Source of the DNA: Spongilla lacustris
Taxonomy: Eukaryota; Porifera; Demospongiae; Spongillida; Spongillidae
Length of the DNA: 64,000 bases
Direction: 5' to 3'
Assembly (NCBI GenBank): GCA_949361645.1
Contig: OX442416.1
Location: 19,028,323 to 19,092,322, forward strand
Part shown: in pieces, positions 1-10,254 of the stretch
How positions within the stretch are numbered: the stretch's first letter is position 1
Layout of the letters: each line of letters opens with the position of its first letter
The notes under the pieces: generated by a model
Databases searched by the model: none
What the model was told of the DNA's origin: nothing
The model's input: only the letters and a program-made list of their open reading frames with translations
Made by a program: the position numbers and the translations under genes

Positions 1-1130
1 ATGATCGTCATTTAACTGTATTCCGATGTCATGCAGATCCTTAATTATCACTAGTGCTCGATTTAGCAGTTGCACTTTATCAACTGATGGTGGTGTCTCA
101 TCTAACTCAAAACTATCGTCCAAAGGACGTTCAAGTGACTCATCGAAACATGTGCTGTTGGATTCTTCTATATTCAACCATTCCTTCAACATATCAGCTG
201 CAATGGTTTGTGCTGAGTCTACAACCACGTCAAGACCAGTTGTTTTCAACATTGTGCGCACAGGATTAGTTATCACTAAATGTGCCAACTTGTCACACAT
301 GTCTGCAATAGTATCAGATTCAAGTTTCTTGTGATACTCTTCACTACTTGATGTTAAGTCAGTTATCTCAGAAGCATGTAAACAGTTTGAGTGCCTCCAG
401 CAAGAAGCTATCACTGTGGAGGACACACTATCCCAACAGTCTTTGAGAATGGCAATAGCATCCTCTTCTAATTCATTCCACCATCTATTAACGTTCACCC
501 TATAGTTCTTGGTGTAAATAAGGGAGAAGTGAAGGAGAGGCTTAAATCAATGTGGTTTCTTTGCTGATCCTAGGCTCAAGTGTGCATGCTACAGTAGCAA
601 TAACACAAAGAATTATGGTTAGGCATTCCTTGGTTTTCATCCCTCCACTACCACGACCAATCTGTCTGGGTTCACCATGCATGGTCTTCTATGACACATG
701 AATGGTTGGGTATGTCATCCATATTAAATTCGTCATATTCTACAAGAAGGTCTCTGAAACATTTCATCTCTAGCTCCGCAGCTTGTAAATCAACATCGCC
801 CGCTTCTCCATGCAGGCAGACACATTTGGAGAAATTGTATCGCAACCTCTAGTTAAAAAACAATCCATCTGCTACTTGAAAGTTTTTTTTTAATGTTACA
901 TCTTACACAGCTCGTGCTTTTACAAGTTCGCGTGAAACCGGCAATTGCTTTTTCCTGAAAAACTTGGTCTTTTTATCGCTACTGACTGAGATTTTCGGAT
1001 GCACAGATAAACCGTTCTTGACTGGTGAATGCTTATATCGTACATTGTACTTCTTCGCTACGCGTACCTCTTCGTAATTCGGACATTTTCTGTACGTAGT
1101 AGACACCTTCTGGCTTTTCGCTTCACTCGT
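1..1130 (-). pseudogene. Decayed inverted copy of the pogo/Tigger transposase gene
   Basis: Read on the minus strand, this segment is a diverged copy of the transposase gene at 1243-2910. Bases 1-480 correspond to the 3' part of that gene (about 2350-2835), 500-880 to its middle (about 1650-2050), and 900-1130 to its first third (about 1240-1600). About 300 bases of the middle are missing. Stop codons and frame changes leave open pieces no longer than about 100 residues, so it cannot make an active transposase. It lies head to head with the intact copy, separated only by the palindrome at 1131-1230. The left end is cut by the window edge. The homology is seen directly; calling it a second insertion or an inverted duplication of one insertion is inference. 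Confidence 0.85.
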
Positions 1131-1230
1131 GTGGATTGCAATGGAGTGCATTGTTTAGAATTTAATAACGCAGTGTTTATAACAATGAGGCATTCAATTC
1201 TAAACATTGCACTCCATTGTATTAATCCAC
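1131..1230. repeat. Palindromic junction between the two transposase copies
   Basis: Bases 1131-1166 and 1192-1230 are near-perfect inverted copies of each other (core TGGAGTGCATTGTTTAGAAT against ATTCTAAACATTGCACTCCA), separated by a 25-base spacer. The arms continue outward into the two head-to-head transposase genes, so this is the centre of a roughly 2.3-kb imperfect palindrome. It lies in the 5' untranslated region of both copies. Confidence 0.85.
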
Positions 1231-1242
1231 GGTTTAGCAAGC

Positions 1243-2910
1243 ATGGCTGACTGTTCACGGAAACGAAAAACCAGAAGGTGTCTGCAACGTACAGAAAAGC
1301 TGAAGATTCTTTCCGAGTTACAAAGAGGTACGCGTGTTGAAGATATAGCGAAGAAGTACGATATAAGCATTCAACAAGCATACAAGATTGTGAAGGCTAA
1401 ACATTCCCTGACAGAATTAAAGAACGGTTTATCTATGCATTCGAAAATTTTAGTCAGTAGAGCTAAATATCCAGATATAGACCGGTCTGTTTTTGAGTGG
1501 TTTTGCTCTATTAGAGCTTTTCGTGGCAGGAAAAAGCCACTGCCGATTTCACGCGAACTTGTAAAAGCACGAGCTATTTACGAAGCAAAGATACGAAACA
1601 TTACAAACTTCAAAGTATCAGATGGATGGTTTTCAAACTGGAGGTGGCGATACAATATATCCAAATGTGTTCGCCTGCACGGAGAAGCGGGTGATATTGA
1701 TTTAGAAGCTGCGGAGCTAGAGATGAAATGTTTCAGAGACCTTCTTGTAGGATATGATGTTAAGAATATATTTAATATGGATGAGGCTGGCCTATTCTTT
1801 AGAGCAATACCCAGCCATTCATATTACATAAAAGACAGTGGTGATCCAAGACAGATAAATCGTGGTAGTAAAGCGATGAAAGCAAAGGAACGCCTAACCA
1901 TAATTCTTTGTGTCAATGCTACCGGTGAATTCAAACTGGAGCCTGTTATAATAGGATCAGCTAAAAAACCACGTTGCTTTAAAGACTCTCCGTCGCCTCT
2001 TCCTTATTTTCACCAAAAAAATTCATGGAATGATAGGGTGAACTTTGATAGATGGTGGAAGGAGGTATTTTTGCCTAAAATTCGTTTGTGGACGAAAGAA
2101 CCCGTGGCACTTATTTTGGATGGTTTCTCAGGCCATAGTGATGACTGTAATGATCCACTGGGTCAAGTTAAATTAATCAAGTTGCCTCCAAATGTTACTT
2201 CGATATATCAACCCCTTGATCAAGGTATAATTGCCGTGTTAAAGGCACGTTATATATGCACATTGTTGGGCAAAATGGTGCAAGTTGCGGAAGTGTATTC
2301 TGCTCAATTAGAAGAGATGGCAAACAAATTACCTGCTGGGTGTGCAGGTTTGAGTTACGGATGCCCCCCTCATGTAGGGGATGCTATTGCCATTCTCAAA
2401 GACTGTTGGGATAGTGTGTCCTCCACAGTGATAGCTTCTTGCTGGAGGCACTCAAACTGTTTACATGCTTCTGAGATAACTGACTTAACATCAAGTAGTG
2501 AAGAGTATCACAAGAAACTTGAATCTGATACTATTGCAGACATGTGTGACAAGTTGGCACATTTAGTGATAACTAATCCTGTGCGCACAATGTTGAAAAC
2601 AACTGGTCTTGACGTGGTTGTAGACTCAGCACAAACCATTGCAGCTGATATGTTGAAGGAATGGTTGAATATAGAAGAATCCAACAGCACATGTTTCGAT
2701 GAGTCACTTGAACGTCCTTTGGACGATAGTTTTGAGTTAGATGAGACACCACCATCAGTTGATAAAGTGCAACTGCTAAATCGAGCACTAGTGATAATTA
2801 AGGATCTGCATGACATCGGAATACAGTTAAATGACGATCATTTAATGAATGGAGCTGTTGAATTGTGTTCACATATTGCATCTCATCCTGTCAATTCCAC
2901 TTCTGTGTAA
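1243..2910 (+). CDS. pogo/Tigger-type (Tc1/mariner superfamily) transposase, CENP-B-like
   Basis: A 555-residue open frame. The start is placed at the ATG at 1243 (MADCSRKRK) because the frame upstream of it has no other ATG. Residues ~5-50 form a Pipsqueak/CENP-B-N helix-turn-helix (EDIAKKYDISIQQAYKIVK). Residues ~75-140 form the CENP-B-type second DNA-binding domain (FEWFCSIRAFRGRKKPLPIS, VSDGWFSNWRWRYNIS). The DDE region follows, with NMDEAGLFFR for the first Asp, LILDGFSGH for the second, and LPPNVTSIYQPLDQG for the third acidic position, which gives the Tigger-type DDD triad. Proteins of this family bind transposon ends in the nucleus and catalyse cut-and-paste transposition at TA. The length matches the usual 500-600 residues. 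There is no internal stop, so it is either a recent insertion or a domesticated gene. Terminal inverted repeats could not be placed. Confidence 0.9.
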   Translation: MADCSRKRKTRRCLQRTEKLKILSELQRGTRVEDIAKKYDISIQQAYKIVKAKHSLTELKNGLSMHSKILVSRAKYPDIDRSVFEWFCSIRAFRGRKKPLPISRELVKARAIYEAKIRNITNFKVSDGWFSNWRWRYNISKCVRLHGEAGDIDLEAAELEMKCFRDLLVGYDVKNIFNMDEAGLFFRAIPSHSYYIKDSGDPRQINRGSKAMKAKERLTIILCVNATGEFKLEPVIIGSAKKPRCFKDSPSPLPYFHQKNSWNDRVNFDRWWKEVFLPKIRLWTKEPVALILDGFSGHSDDCNDPLGQVKLIKLPPNVTSIYQPLDQGIIAVLKARYICTLLGKMVQVAEVYSAQLEEMANKLPAGCAGLSYGCPPHVGDAIAILKDCWDSVSSTVIASCWRHSNCLHASEITDLTSSSEEYHKKLESDTIADMCDKLAHLVITNPVRTMLKTTGLDVVVDSAQTIAADMLKEWLNIEESNSTCFDESLERPLDDSFELDETPPSVDKVQLLNRALVIIKDLHDIGIQLNDDHLMNGAVELCSHIASHPVNSTSV

Positions 2911-3589
2911 ATTTATTCCTTTTGTGCACTGTACTTATTTTGTATTTGTAAACAGTTGAAAAGAATTTTTTTTAAAGGTACACATTGACTTTAAATGGTG
3001 CTATAAACCAATGGGAGGGAAGAAATAATTTTTTAGTTATGTAACTGGGACAGCTCAACATGGATTCACTTGAGGTAGGCTCAAATGAAGTATCAATTGT
3101 ATAAACTGCCCTGATTTTCTCAGAAAGTGCCATGATGACCATTTAAATCAGAACTAGCTGAGAACATATTGCATTGTAAGGGTAATATTATTTTGATGAG
3201 ATTTAACCTGTTTGCTCTGCATTTTAACTTTGGAAGATGTTTTCAGTTCAATTAACTAGCAAGTATGTGTGTTCTAGCAAGCACGTGAAATGCTGTATTA
3301 TGGAGCTTCGCTTTTGGGCCCCCAAGGTACACTTTTGTTTGCATAAGGGAACATTGTTGACTGTTTGCTTTCTCATCATATGTTTATACAGTGAAACCAC
3401 TGCTTTATAATGATTCTGATTATAGCTCAACCAACGCAAGCAGCGAATCTCATTAACAGGTTAGCGCTATGAACACTGTCAGTTTGCTTAGTGGGCAATG
3501 GATTCGATTAGTTTCTCTATGAGCGAGGTGTGAAAATTCTCTATGATCGAGCCGGTACTGTATATGAGTCAATTGGCAGGCAAGGTCAC
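2911..3589. other. Non-coding stretch after the transposase gene
   Basis: A/T-rich tail of the transposase gene, with a T-run at about 2968, followed by unremarkable sequence. I see no convincing coding frame or RNA gene. The 3' end of the Tigger element should lie here but I could not identify its inverted repeat. Confidence 0.5.
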
Positions 3590-3843
3590 TCCATAGTAGC
3601 CTCGTTTCCAGACCCAATAAACGCAGCTTCTCTGCTACGAGGTTAAGTCCTGTACCCAGCTCCGCCGGAATTTTGGCTAGGGTATACAAGAAGGATGAAC
3701 AGCCGTAAACATATTCGGCAGTTGGCCTGAGATGTGTGTGTTTGTTATGCCGTGTGTTCTACTTTTTGATGATTGAGCGGCTGGAAGGAAATGCACACGC
3801 ACCCACACCCAAATGCAAATACAAACATGCACCATGCACGCAA

Positions 3844-3892
<49 letters not shown>

Positions 3893-4754
3893 CGTGCAAA
3901 TACACATACACATACACACACATGTACATGCAAATACACACACACATACACACACATACACACACATGATACAGGACTTGCATGGGCATGCAGTTGAAGA
4001 AAAGATCACATACATGCACCTGTCATCCCTGAGGGCCATGCATGTGAAACGTTTACATAACAGCCATAACTAATGACCACATGCCAGCACCCTAATTAAA
4101 TAGGTGACCACAAAGACTTTGCATCAGCTACATTCTCTGTTAGTACATGTAAAACCTTCTGAACTTTCCACATTTATCACACACATACACACACACAACA
4201 TAACCAAATAAATATAAATGACACACCACAACTGTTACATCACCTATTACATACATCTGCAGAGCTATGTACATATAGCTAGACAACATAAAGCCTTCCA
4301 TTTGAGTTGTTGCTGAAGTGTTTCACCAGGTGCATGTTGGAAGGGTGGCTGGCACAGTCCATGAGATGCAAAACGTTGTGTCCAGTCCCTGGTCCATACC
4401 AGGTGGTCATGTAGGTAAGCCTCCTCACCTGGCAGACAACTGGTGTCTGTGCTATGTGTACAACCAAAACAAGGAGCTTTTCTAACCAAACAAATAAAGG
4501 TGGACACCACAGGATGTGACAATTGTAGCCACTTTTGGTCCTACATCTATATGTATGTAAACCTTTAAACTTAATTTGATTCATATCCCAGTGGCTGCCT
4601 CTGGGATGTGCTATCAAATTCCTCATCTCTAGGGAGAAAGGGCCTACATTGTAAGCTTATTATCTTTTCCCAACCTACATGTACTCTTGTTCCACAAGGA
4701 TATCTCCCATCCACCTTCACAAGGCACTCTATCCTCTACCTCCACAAGGCTATC
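3590..4754. repeat. Dispersed repeat, left part (relative of 23370-24440)
   Basis: Several blocks match 23370-24440 in the same order: the CTCGTTTCCAGACCCAAT block (3601 / 23388), the AACTCCGCCGGAAT-like block (3660 / 23464), the CATACATCTGCAGAG block (4250 / 23892), the GGTGCATGTTGGAAGGGT block (4329 / 23985), and the ACAAGGATATCTCCCATCC block (4695 / 24364). The copies differ by substitutions and small gaps. No intact gene is present. The copy at 22.45-26.25 kb lies inside a gypsy element, which indicates that this repeat family is mobile. Confidence 0.75.
3846..3968. repeat. CA/TG microsatellite, compound
   Basis: About 20 uninterrupted CA units (3846-3888) followed by imperfect CA/TACA blocks with ATGTACATG interruptions. 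All the small frames here are artefacts of the dinucleotide repeat. Confidence 0.95.
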
Positions 4755-5702
4755 CAGTGGCGGATCCAGGGGGGGGGGGGGGGGGGGGGGGGGGACGTGC
4801 CCCCCCCTTCCGGACGACTCATTAAATATTCATGAGTATATTTTGCGTACCGCGCGCGATTATAACCGCACGAAACAGTGCCGCGGTTAGCTACAGCGCT
4901 GATACATGTACAATGTACTGATAGGGGTGGATCTGGAGGGGGAGGGGGGGGGGCGCACCGGGGGCACGTGCCCCCCCCCCCCCCCCCCCCCATTCAATAA
5001 TCCCACTATATTCACATGATCGACGTGGCACGTTACTCGTTCTTCAATAATCTGCGTGTTTTTCAAGCGCACACTGATAGTGGAGCGATCTGATCGGCCA
5101 TGTACATATCCTTTTCATACCTAACCGGGTGTGGTTTGTGATTGGTTGATTGATGCCTGCCACATGTAGGTCCTGCGTTAACATCGAACAGTTGTTACCT
5201 GTAGCAAAGATTGTATATTATCTCTGCCTGTAGTACCCATAGAACGGAATATATTGTGTTTGATGCATATTCACTGTAGTGTGCATATGTATCGCCATAT
5301 TGTGGGATATATCGCAAGGAAAGTGGCTTGAAATGAATATTTCATATCCTATTTTGCTATTTATGACTCAAATAAAGCATTGTGACTATGATACACAATG
5401 TGAGATAGGTCCGACGCACATGGCAGCATTCTTCGCAACAATTTCAGACCCGAAACTATTTGCTCATCTAACCGCACGACTTTTCTTGTAGTGCAATTCT
5501 TAATTGTGCATATAAATAAAGCACTAAAACTAGCATAGTTTTAATGCTTTAATACTTGGATAGTATCAAAAGCTTCCGCGCTTCGCGCGGGAGGGGGCAT
5601 ATCCCCCTCCCGCACCCACCCCCTTCTGGGGATCCACGCCCACTTTTTAATAACTTTTATTAACCGTGCCCCCCCCTTAAAGAATTCCTGTATCCGCCCC
5701 TG
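4755..5702. mobile_element. Non-autonomous DNA transposon (MITE) with long G/C tracts
   Basis: The ends are inverted repeats: CAGTGGCGGATCCAGG at the left and CCTGTATCCGCCCCTG at the right. They are flanked by CTATC and TTATC, consistent with a 5-bp target duplication with one change. The related sequence at 24405-24450 reads straight through (CAAGGCTATCTCACAAG) and is the empty site. Runs of more than 20 G and C lie just inside the left end and near 4945-4990. No transposase is encoded. A truncated relative is at 49424-49760. The superfamily is not certain; the 5-bp duplication argues against a typical 8-bp hAT. Confidence 0.8.
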
Positions 5703-6060
5703 TTATCTCACAAGGCTACCTCTCTCCACCTTCACAAAACTACCTCTCTCCACCTCCACTAGGCTACCTCCCTCCACCTTCACAAAACTACCTCCCTTCA
5801 CCTTCACAAAACTACCTCCTTCCACCATCACAAAAAACCTCCCTACACTTTCACTAGGCTACCTCTTCCACCTTCACAAAAATACCTCCCTCCACCTTCA
5901 CAAAAATACCTCCCTCCACCTTCACAATGCTACCTCCCTACACCGTCAAAAACCTACCTCACTCCACCTTCACAAGGCCCCCTCCACCTTCACAAGACTA
6001 CCTCCCTACACACTCACAAGGCTAACTCCTACACCATCACAAGGCTGTCACCCTTTCCAC
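5703..6060. repeat. Minisatellite, unit about 24 bp (CTACCTCCCTCCACCTTCACAAAA-like)
   Basis: About fifteen imperfect units of a pyrimidine-rich 24-mer whose core is CTCCACCTTCACAAAACTAC. The unit resembles the single-copy flanks at 4700-4754 and 24360-24440, so the array probably expanded from sequence already present in the dispersed repeat. Confidence 0.85.
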
Positions 6061-7250
6061 CTTCCCCATGTGGATATAGTAAAAAAGTAGGTTGCATTTG
6101 TCAATAAATTTGAATTGATATTCCTCACGTGATATATCCTTATAAGGTTCGTCTCTGTGAAACGGTTGCTGTATTGGTAGTTTTCATTCTGCAGAGATGA
6201 AAAAATATATAGACACACCGCACAGACACGGATAAGTAAGTACTATTAGTTGCAACCAAAAAAAAAAATTGGAGAACAAAACCTACCAAAAATATGGCGT
6301 CAGGTTTGCACGTAAGAGCATGCCCATCTTTAGAAATATTAGAAGAGGTGCAAAAATGTGGCTTTTCTTCTTTCTTTGCTTTTCAATATAGGTGAGTAAG
6401 CCGGAATCGAATCGTTTAAAACCAACGCAACCAAACAAGCCGTTCTAGAATCCATGTACATGTACATATAGGTAGCTAAAACACTCCGAACATGATCACG
6501 CCCTACAGCTAGGGCTTAAAAAGAATGTTGGAGCAGCCGAGTAGGCCTACTACCAAAAAAATAATAAGTACAATAACATCTATATAGCCACCCATGCACA
6601 CGCACAACAGTATTCAGCCCTTCCCTTGTGTAACAAGCTATCGAGTATCGAACCATCGTTGCTAGGATTCATACCGTGGTCGGTGATTTGTGTCTTCTTG
6701 TTTGAAAACCTTCATCGCGGCGCAGGGCACGCACGCGGCGATTGTCGATTTATTATTGAACATTGGCATTTACAAAGACATATGAACCTTAATGATAAAA
6801 GTGAACAGGGAAGCGAGGGTATAAGGGTCATGAACGTTAGAATATGTCACACTCCAGCCCTAATGGTTTTACTAACAGCAGTTAGTCTTTCCTTTTTGAT
6901 ATCTAGCTTGGATTTTCGTCAGGAAGCATAAATGTCTTGAAAAACCCTCATTTTTAAAATCAAAATTCATACATGTCTATGGAAACACTGATATTCTAAT
7001 GAGGAAACGTCAGGAAGAGGGCTAATTTTTTTGTTTAACGACAGAGGTATACCTTATGATCCTCTTCATCATAAAGTTCCTTTTCCTTGTCATGGGCATC
7101 TTTTCCTGAGTTACAGTGATCAAAAGAGTGTCATCCTCCATACATTTCAATGGACGCGTGCACGGTAATGAAACGGGAAAAACGTCATAACGCGTCAGGA
7201 ATTACTAATTAGGGCATGCAATTTCTGGCCATGCGAAGCTAGGGCAAGCT
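6061..7250. repeat. Dispersed repeat, right part (relative of 24900-26254)
   Basis: Blocks match the repeat nested in the gypsy element: ATATCCTTATA (6135 / 24946), a CATACAT..TCTATGG block followed by GAGGGGCTAA-type sequence (6966 / 25990), and the terminal block around TGGACGCGTGC (7152 / 26172) through GGAATTACTAATTAGGGC (7197). The end near 7246 (TTTCTGGCCATG) corresponds to the end near 26254 (TTTCTCGCAATG). Apart from the exon-like piece at 6294-6391, I see no coding sequence. Confidence 0.65.
6294..6391 (+). CDS. Possible small first exon, unknown protein
   Basis: An ATG opens a 32-codon frame (MASGLHVRACPSLEILEEVQ, then KCGFSSFFAFQY) that runs straight into a textbook splice donor, GTGAGTAAG, at 6392. 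I cannot name the product, and no acceptor or second exon was identified. The position inside a dispersed repeat argues for caution; chance alone could give such a piece. Confidence 0.2.
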
Positions 7251-7675
7251 GTCCCCCTCCAGGGTAAAATGTCCCCTCTGATAACATTTTATTTCATCTA
7301 TGACAAGGCTGGGAAACAGTTCATGCAATCCTAATATGGACTTGCAGTGTACAAAAGCGTTATGTATCGTACACGGTATCGCGTTGACGCCACTGAGTAT
7401 TCAGCCCTTCCCTTTATAGTTGGTGCTATCATGACATATGTGCCAATGTGATAATTTATAAGGGTTCACTGATATTAGTAGGAAAATGCACAGCAAACAA
7501 AATTCTACAAGACTAAATCTAGCAGCATGCAAATAAGCTTAAAGTCAATTAAACATATAGGCGTGTGTATGTACATAACTGGATGATCATTTACTTAATT
7601 TGAAATGCACAAATTAATACAGCTGGCCATGGGTACATGCATGCTTCTTGCTAGCAGTAGTATGATTTGTAGTAG
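7251..7675. other. No gene seen
   Basis: Ordinary A/T-rich sequence. A short CAAGCTGTCCCCC..ATGTCCCC element at 7247-7280 resembles the GTCC-core modules further right. A 17-base stretch, TATTCAGCCCTTCCCTT, is repeated at about 6610 and 7397. Confidence 0.4.
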
Positions 7676-7945
7676 TTAAAACAGAGGATAAACCAAAGCT
7701 GTAGCAGCTGAAGCAGTAGTAGTATAAGTCGAAGGTGCTGATGCAGCTCTAGAACGTGAAAAGTTTTGAGTGAGTGGAGAGCAGCTGGCACTGCTGCTTT
7801 TGGATACACCTTTGTGGGCTCCCAATCTAATGATAATTGCCAGCCCTACTGCATAGAATACCACTGAAAGTATGCTGAGGGCCAACACAGCTCTATCTTT
7901 ATGTTGGGCAGAGACAGTCCTTCCTGCAGCCGGCATCATTCTTAG
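7676..7945 (-). CDS. Last exon of a small single-pass membrane protein (hypothetical)
   Basis: On the minus strand a strong acceptor (a pyrimidine tract ending CTCCTCCCCAG) precedes an 87-codon open frame starting MMPAAGRTVSAQHKDR. Residues ~17-40 (AVLALSILSVVFYAVGLAII) form one clear membrane-spanning helix. It is followed by a basic residue, then a Ser/Thr/Ala-rich tail ending ATALVYPLF and a stop at 7676. The organisation (short polar part, one helix, low-complexity tail) suggests the C-terminal part of a small membrane protein; I do not recognise the family. Upstream exons would lie beyond 7950 but none could be supported. Confidence 0.4.
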   Translation of the reverse strand, partial: LRMMPAAGRTVSAQHKDRAVLALSILSVVFYAVGLAIIIRLGAHKGVSKSSSASCSPLTQNFSRSRAASAPSTYTTTASAATALVYPLF

Positions 7946-8164
7946 CCTGGGGAGGAGGCAATATAGATGCGCAGTACATATGCATATTTATGCCATGCCA
8001 AATATCAGCGATGCTTGTCTACATGTGTATTTATTATTTACAGTATATATTGAAATCGCAAGCAGTACATTTGCAGTAAAATTAATTTCTTGATTCATCT
8101 TCGTAAGAATCAATATCGCTTCCCTCTCTTGCTTGGCATGCAATGATGAAAAACAATGGCTAGA

Positions 8165-8228
8165 TTCAGGGGTGGCGGAAGGGGCATTAGCCCCCCAAAT
8201 ATGAATATGAGCCCCCCCCCCTCCCATT
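8165..8228. mobile_element. MITE fragment with CAGGGGTGGCGGA end
   Basis: CAGGGGTGGCGGAAGGGGCA followed by C-runs resembles the ends of the elements at 4755 and 9819. The partner end is not clear, so only a fragment is called. Confidence 0.4.
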
Positions 8229-8339
8229 CAATCGTACGCTGAGCTTGTAAAACCATAATTAAGTGCGTGGCTTCTGCACCATGCATTCGTATTATTATTT
8301 AACTTTGTTATAAAACTTAAAAAAAGAGAACAATTTAAT

Positions 8340-8495
8340 GTACAGGCGTTGTGTGTGAAGCCGGTATACGGTCCGGCCCAATTAGGGAATACGGTCCCCC
8401 CCCCCCCCCCCCCGGACCCAACTCCCTAGGGAATACGGTCCGTCTAAAATATTGTAAATCCAGGGAATACAGTCCGGGGACTCAATTCCCTGACA
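8340..8495. repeat. GTCC-core stem module, 'GAATACGGTCC' type
   Basis: The word GGGAATACGGTCC or a close variant recurs at about 8390, 8430 and 8463, with C-runs and GGACC/GGACTCAATTCCC complements (8412, 8476), so the DNA can fold into several alternative stems. It contains no coding sequence. It is one of five loci built on the same GTCC-Cn-GGAC core with a different stem word. Confidence 0.7.
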
Positions 8496-9010
8496 GAATG
8501 GAGATTTGATTTTGACGACCACTGTAATTATAGCGTGTATAATTAAAAAGAGAAATCGTTTCTCACCGAAATAGCAACCGTTAGCGTTTGACAACCACTG
8601 GTAATTATAGCGTGTATAATTTTTTGAAAAAAGAAATCGATTCTCACCGAAATCGCAACCGTTTTAAGGCAGACAAAGAAATTCATTTAATGAATACAAT
8701 TTTTAAAAGCACAGCCTGAACAGGAGTTGTAATTGATAATTTTGGAAGTTATATAATGAAAAACATTTAAAACCAAGACAGAAGTTCTTTCACGACATCA
8801 GATGTAATGAATAGCTAATTTATAATTTAAACACAAGAAGAATTTATATAATGAAAGCAATTTAAATACGAGACCCATGTTAATTATCATCCGCTCAGTC
8901 ACGTGAATTGATCCATCCCCCAGTAGCCAAAATCACGTATAACTGTGTAAATTAGTTCACATGAGGAGTATATTATGGCAACGTGGCTTATTACGATTTG
9001 AAATGTGATT
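8496..9010. other. A/T-rich stretch with a local direct duplication
   Basis: A segment of about 60 bases (ATTATAGCGTGTATAATT, then GAAATCG.TTCTCACCGAAAT and CGCAACCGTT-like sequence) occurs twice in tandem, at about 8524-8585 and 8604-8665. I see no gene. Confidence 0.5.
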
Positions 9011-9014
9011 AGCA

Positions 9015-9190
9015 AAACACACAACGGATGGTCCCCCCAATAATTGGTCCCCCCGGATCATCCATGGCAACTGCAGATGGTCCCCCCGGACCATCCGTGG
9101 CGCTGTGAACGGTCCCCCTAGGACCATCCATGGTGCCATAGATGGTCTCCCTCTGCCATAGATGGTCCGCCCCCCGATTAGATTGGTGAT
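9015..9190. repeat. GTCC-core stem module, 'GATGGTCC' type
   Basis: GATGGTCCCCCC and its complement GGACCATC alternate at about 9026, 9054, 9075, 9087, 9121, 9138 and 9163, giving a set of overlapping hairpins with a C-rich core. No coding sequence. Confidence 0.7.
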
Positions 9191-9301
9191 GGAGGGGGAG
9201 GGGGCATTTTTAGCGATCTAAAACAAGCACCCATTTATCATGCATGCGCAGCGAATAAATGATGCGCGAAGCTAGGTATCGTATACTAATTAACTATATT
9301 T

Positions 9302-9392
9302 GGCAGGGGGGAGCCGTCCTCCCCCCCCCCCCCCCCTCCCCCCCCCTCCCCCCCCCCCCCCCCCCGTTTCCCTCCTGGATCCGCCACTATAA
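9302..9392. mobile_element. MITE terminus: C-tracts followed by CTGGATCCGCCACT
   Basis: More than 50 bases of nearly pure C are followed by CCTCCTGGATCCGCCACTAT, the inverse of the CAGTGGCGGATCCAGG end at 4755. This is the right end of another member of the same family; its left end is unresolved. Confidence 0.55.
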
Positions 9393-9394
9393 TA

Positions 9395-9813
9395 CATACG
9401 AATACTGCACAATATACTGTCACGTCTGTCAGCAGATTGACACAGTACAGATACCAATACTACACGTTGCAACTGTCTCAAAATGATTAACTGTAAATTG
9501 ATTGTCCTAAGTTCAGTAAGCTTGATGCATGTCGTTGCAAATGGTATCTCTCGATCCGTCCGATACTGCGCTTGGAAGATTTAAGCGTATAACGATCGAA
9601 GAAAATCTGTGCACGCATGAAGAGTTGTATGTCATCAACAATACTATATTCCTTTAACTTTTTGCTGATATACTCGCTACTCATTTTAAAAACAGCTCAG
9701 TGCATGCTCTGCCTCAAGAAATATGGCACGGATATGTTTCTTAACTCTTAAGTCATTTTCTGAATCTTATGTTTTATGGTCGGCTCGAAAAGCTTGACAA
9801 ATTTGTGACTACA
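9395..9813. other. No gene seen
   Basis: Unique-looking A/T-rich sequence with short frames only. Nothing supports a gene or RNA. Confidence 0.4.
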
Positions 9814-9818
9814 AAAGG

Positions 9819-10249
9819 CAGGGGCGGATACAGAGGGGGGGGAGGGGGGGGGGGGGGGGGGTTGGGGATTGCAACCCCCCCTTTTGTCCAAGTGAATTCC
9901 TTTTTTTCGCACGCAGTTTTAGGGGGTTTTGGCGGTTTTCAACCCTCTACTTTTGTCCAAAATGCTTCTCGCACGCACGCAGACAGTACACCCCCCCCCC
10001 CCCCCTCCGCTCGTGGAATCGGCTGAAAGCGGACAGCACCCCCCCCCTCCCCCCCCCCCCCCCGCTCGTGGAATCGGCTGAAAGCGGACAGCACCCCCCC
10101 TCTCCCCCCCCGCTCGTAATCGGACAGCACCCCCCCCCCCCCTGCTCGTAGAATCGGCCGAAAGCGGACAGCACCCCCCCCCCCCCCCCCCGCTCGTCTT
10201 ATTATTCATTAACAACCCCCCTTTGTCTGAAATCCTGTATCCGCCCATG
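9819..10249. mobile_element. MITE with CAGGGGCGGATACAG ends and 5-bp target duplication
   Basis: The left end CAGGGGCGGATACAG and right end CTGTATCCGCCCATG are inverted repeats with one mismatch, flanked by AAAGG on both sides (9814-9818 and 10250-10254). The interior is an array of C-tracts separated by a unit of about 50-60 bases (CTCGTGGAATCGGCTGAAAG, then CGGACAGCACCC) repeated about four times from 10010 to 10195. It encodes nothing. The 5-bp duplication agrees with that at 4755-5702. Confidence 0.75.
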
Positions 10250-10254
10250 AAAGG

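Noticed and set aside
6626..6931. 101-codon frame
   Set aside because: No splice or start support, lies within a dispersed repeat and shows no protein-like pattern.
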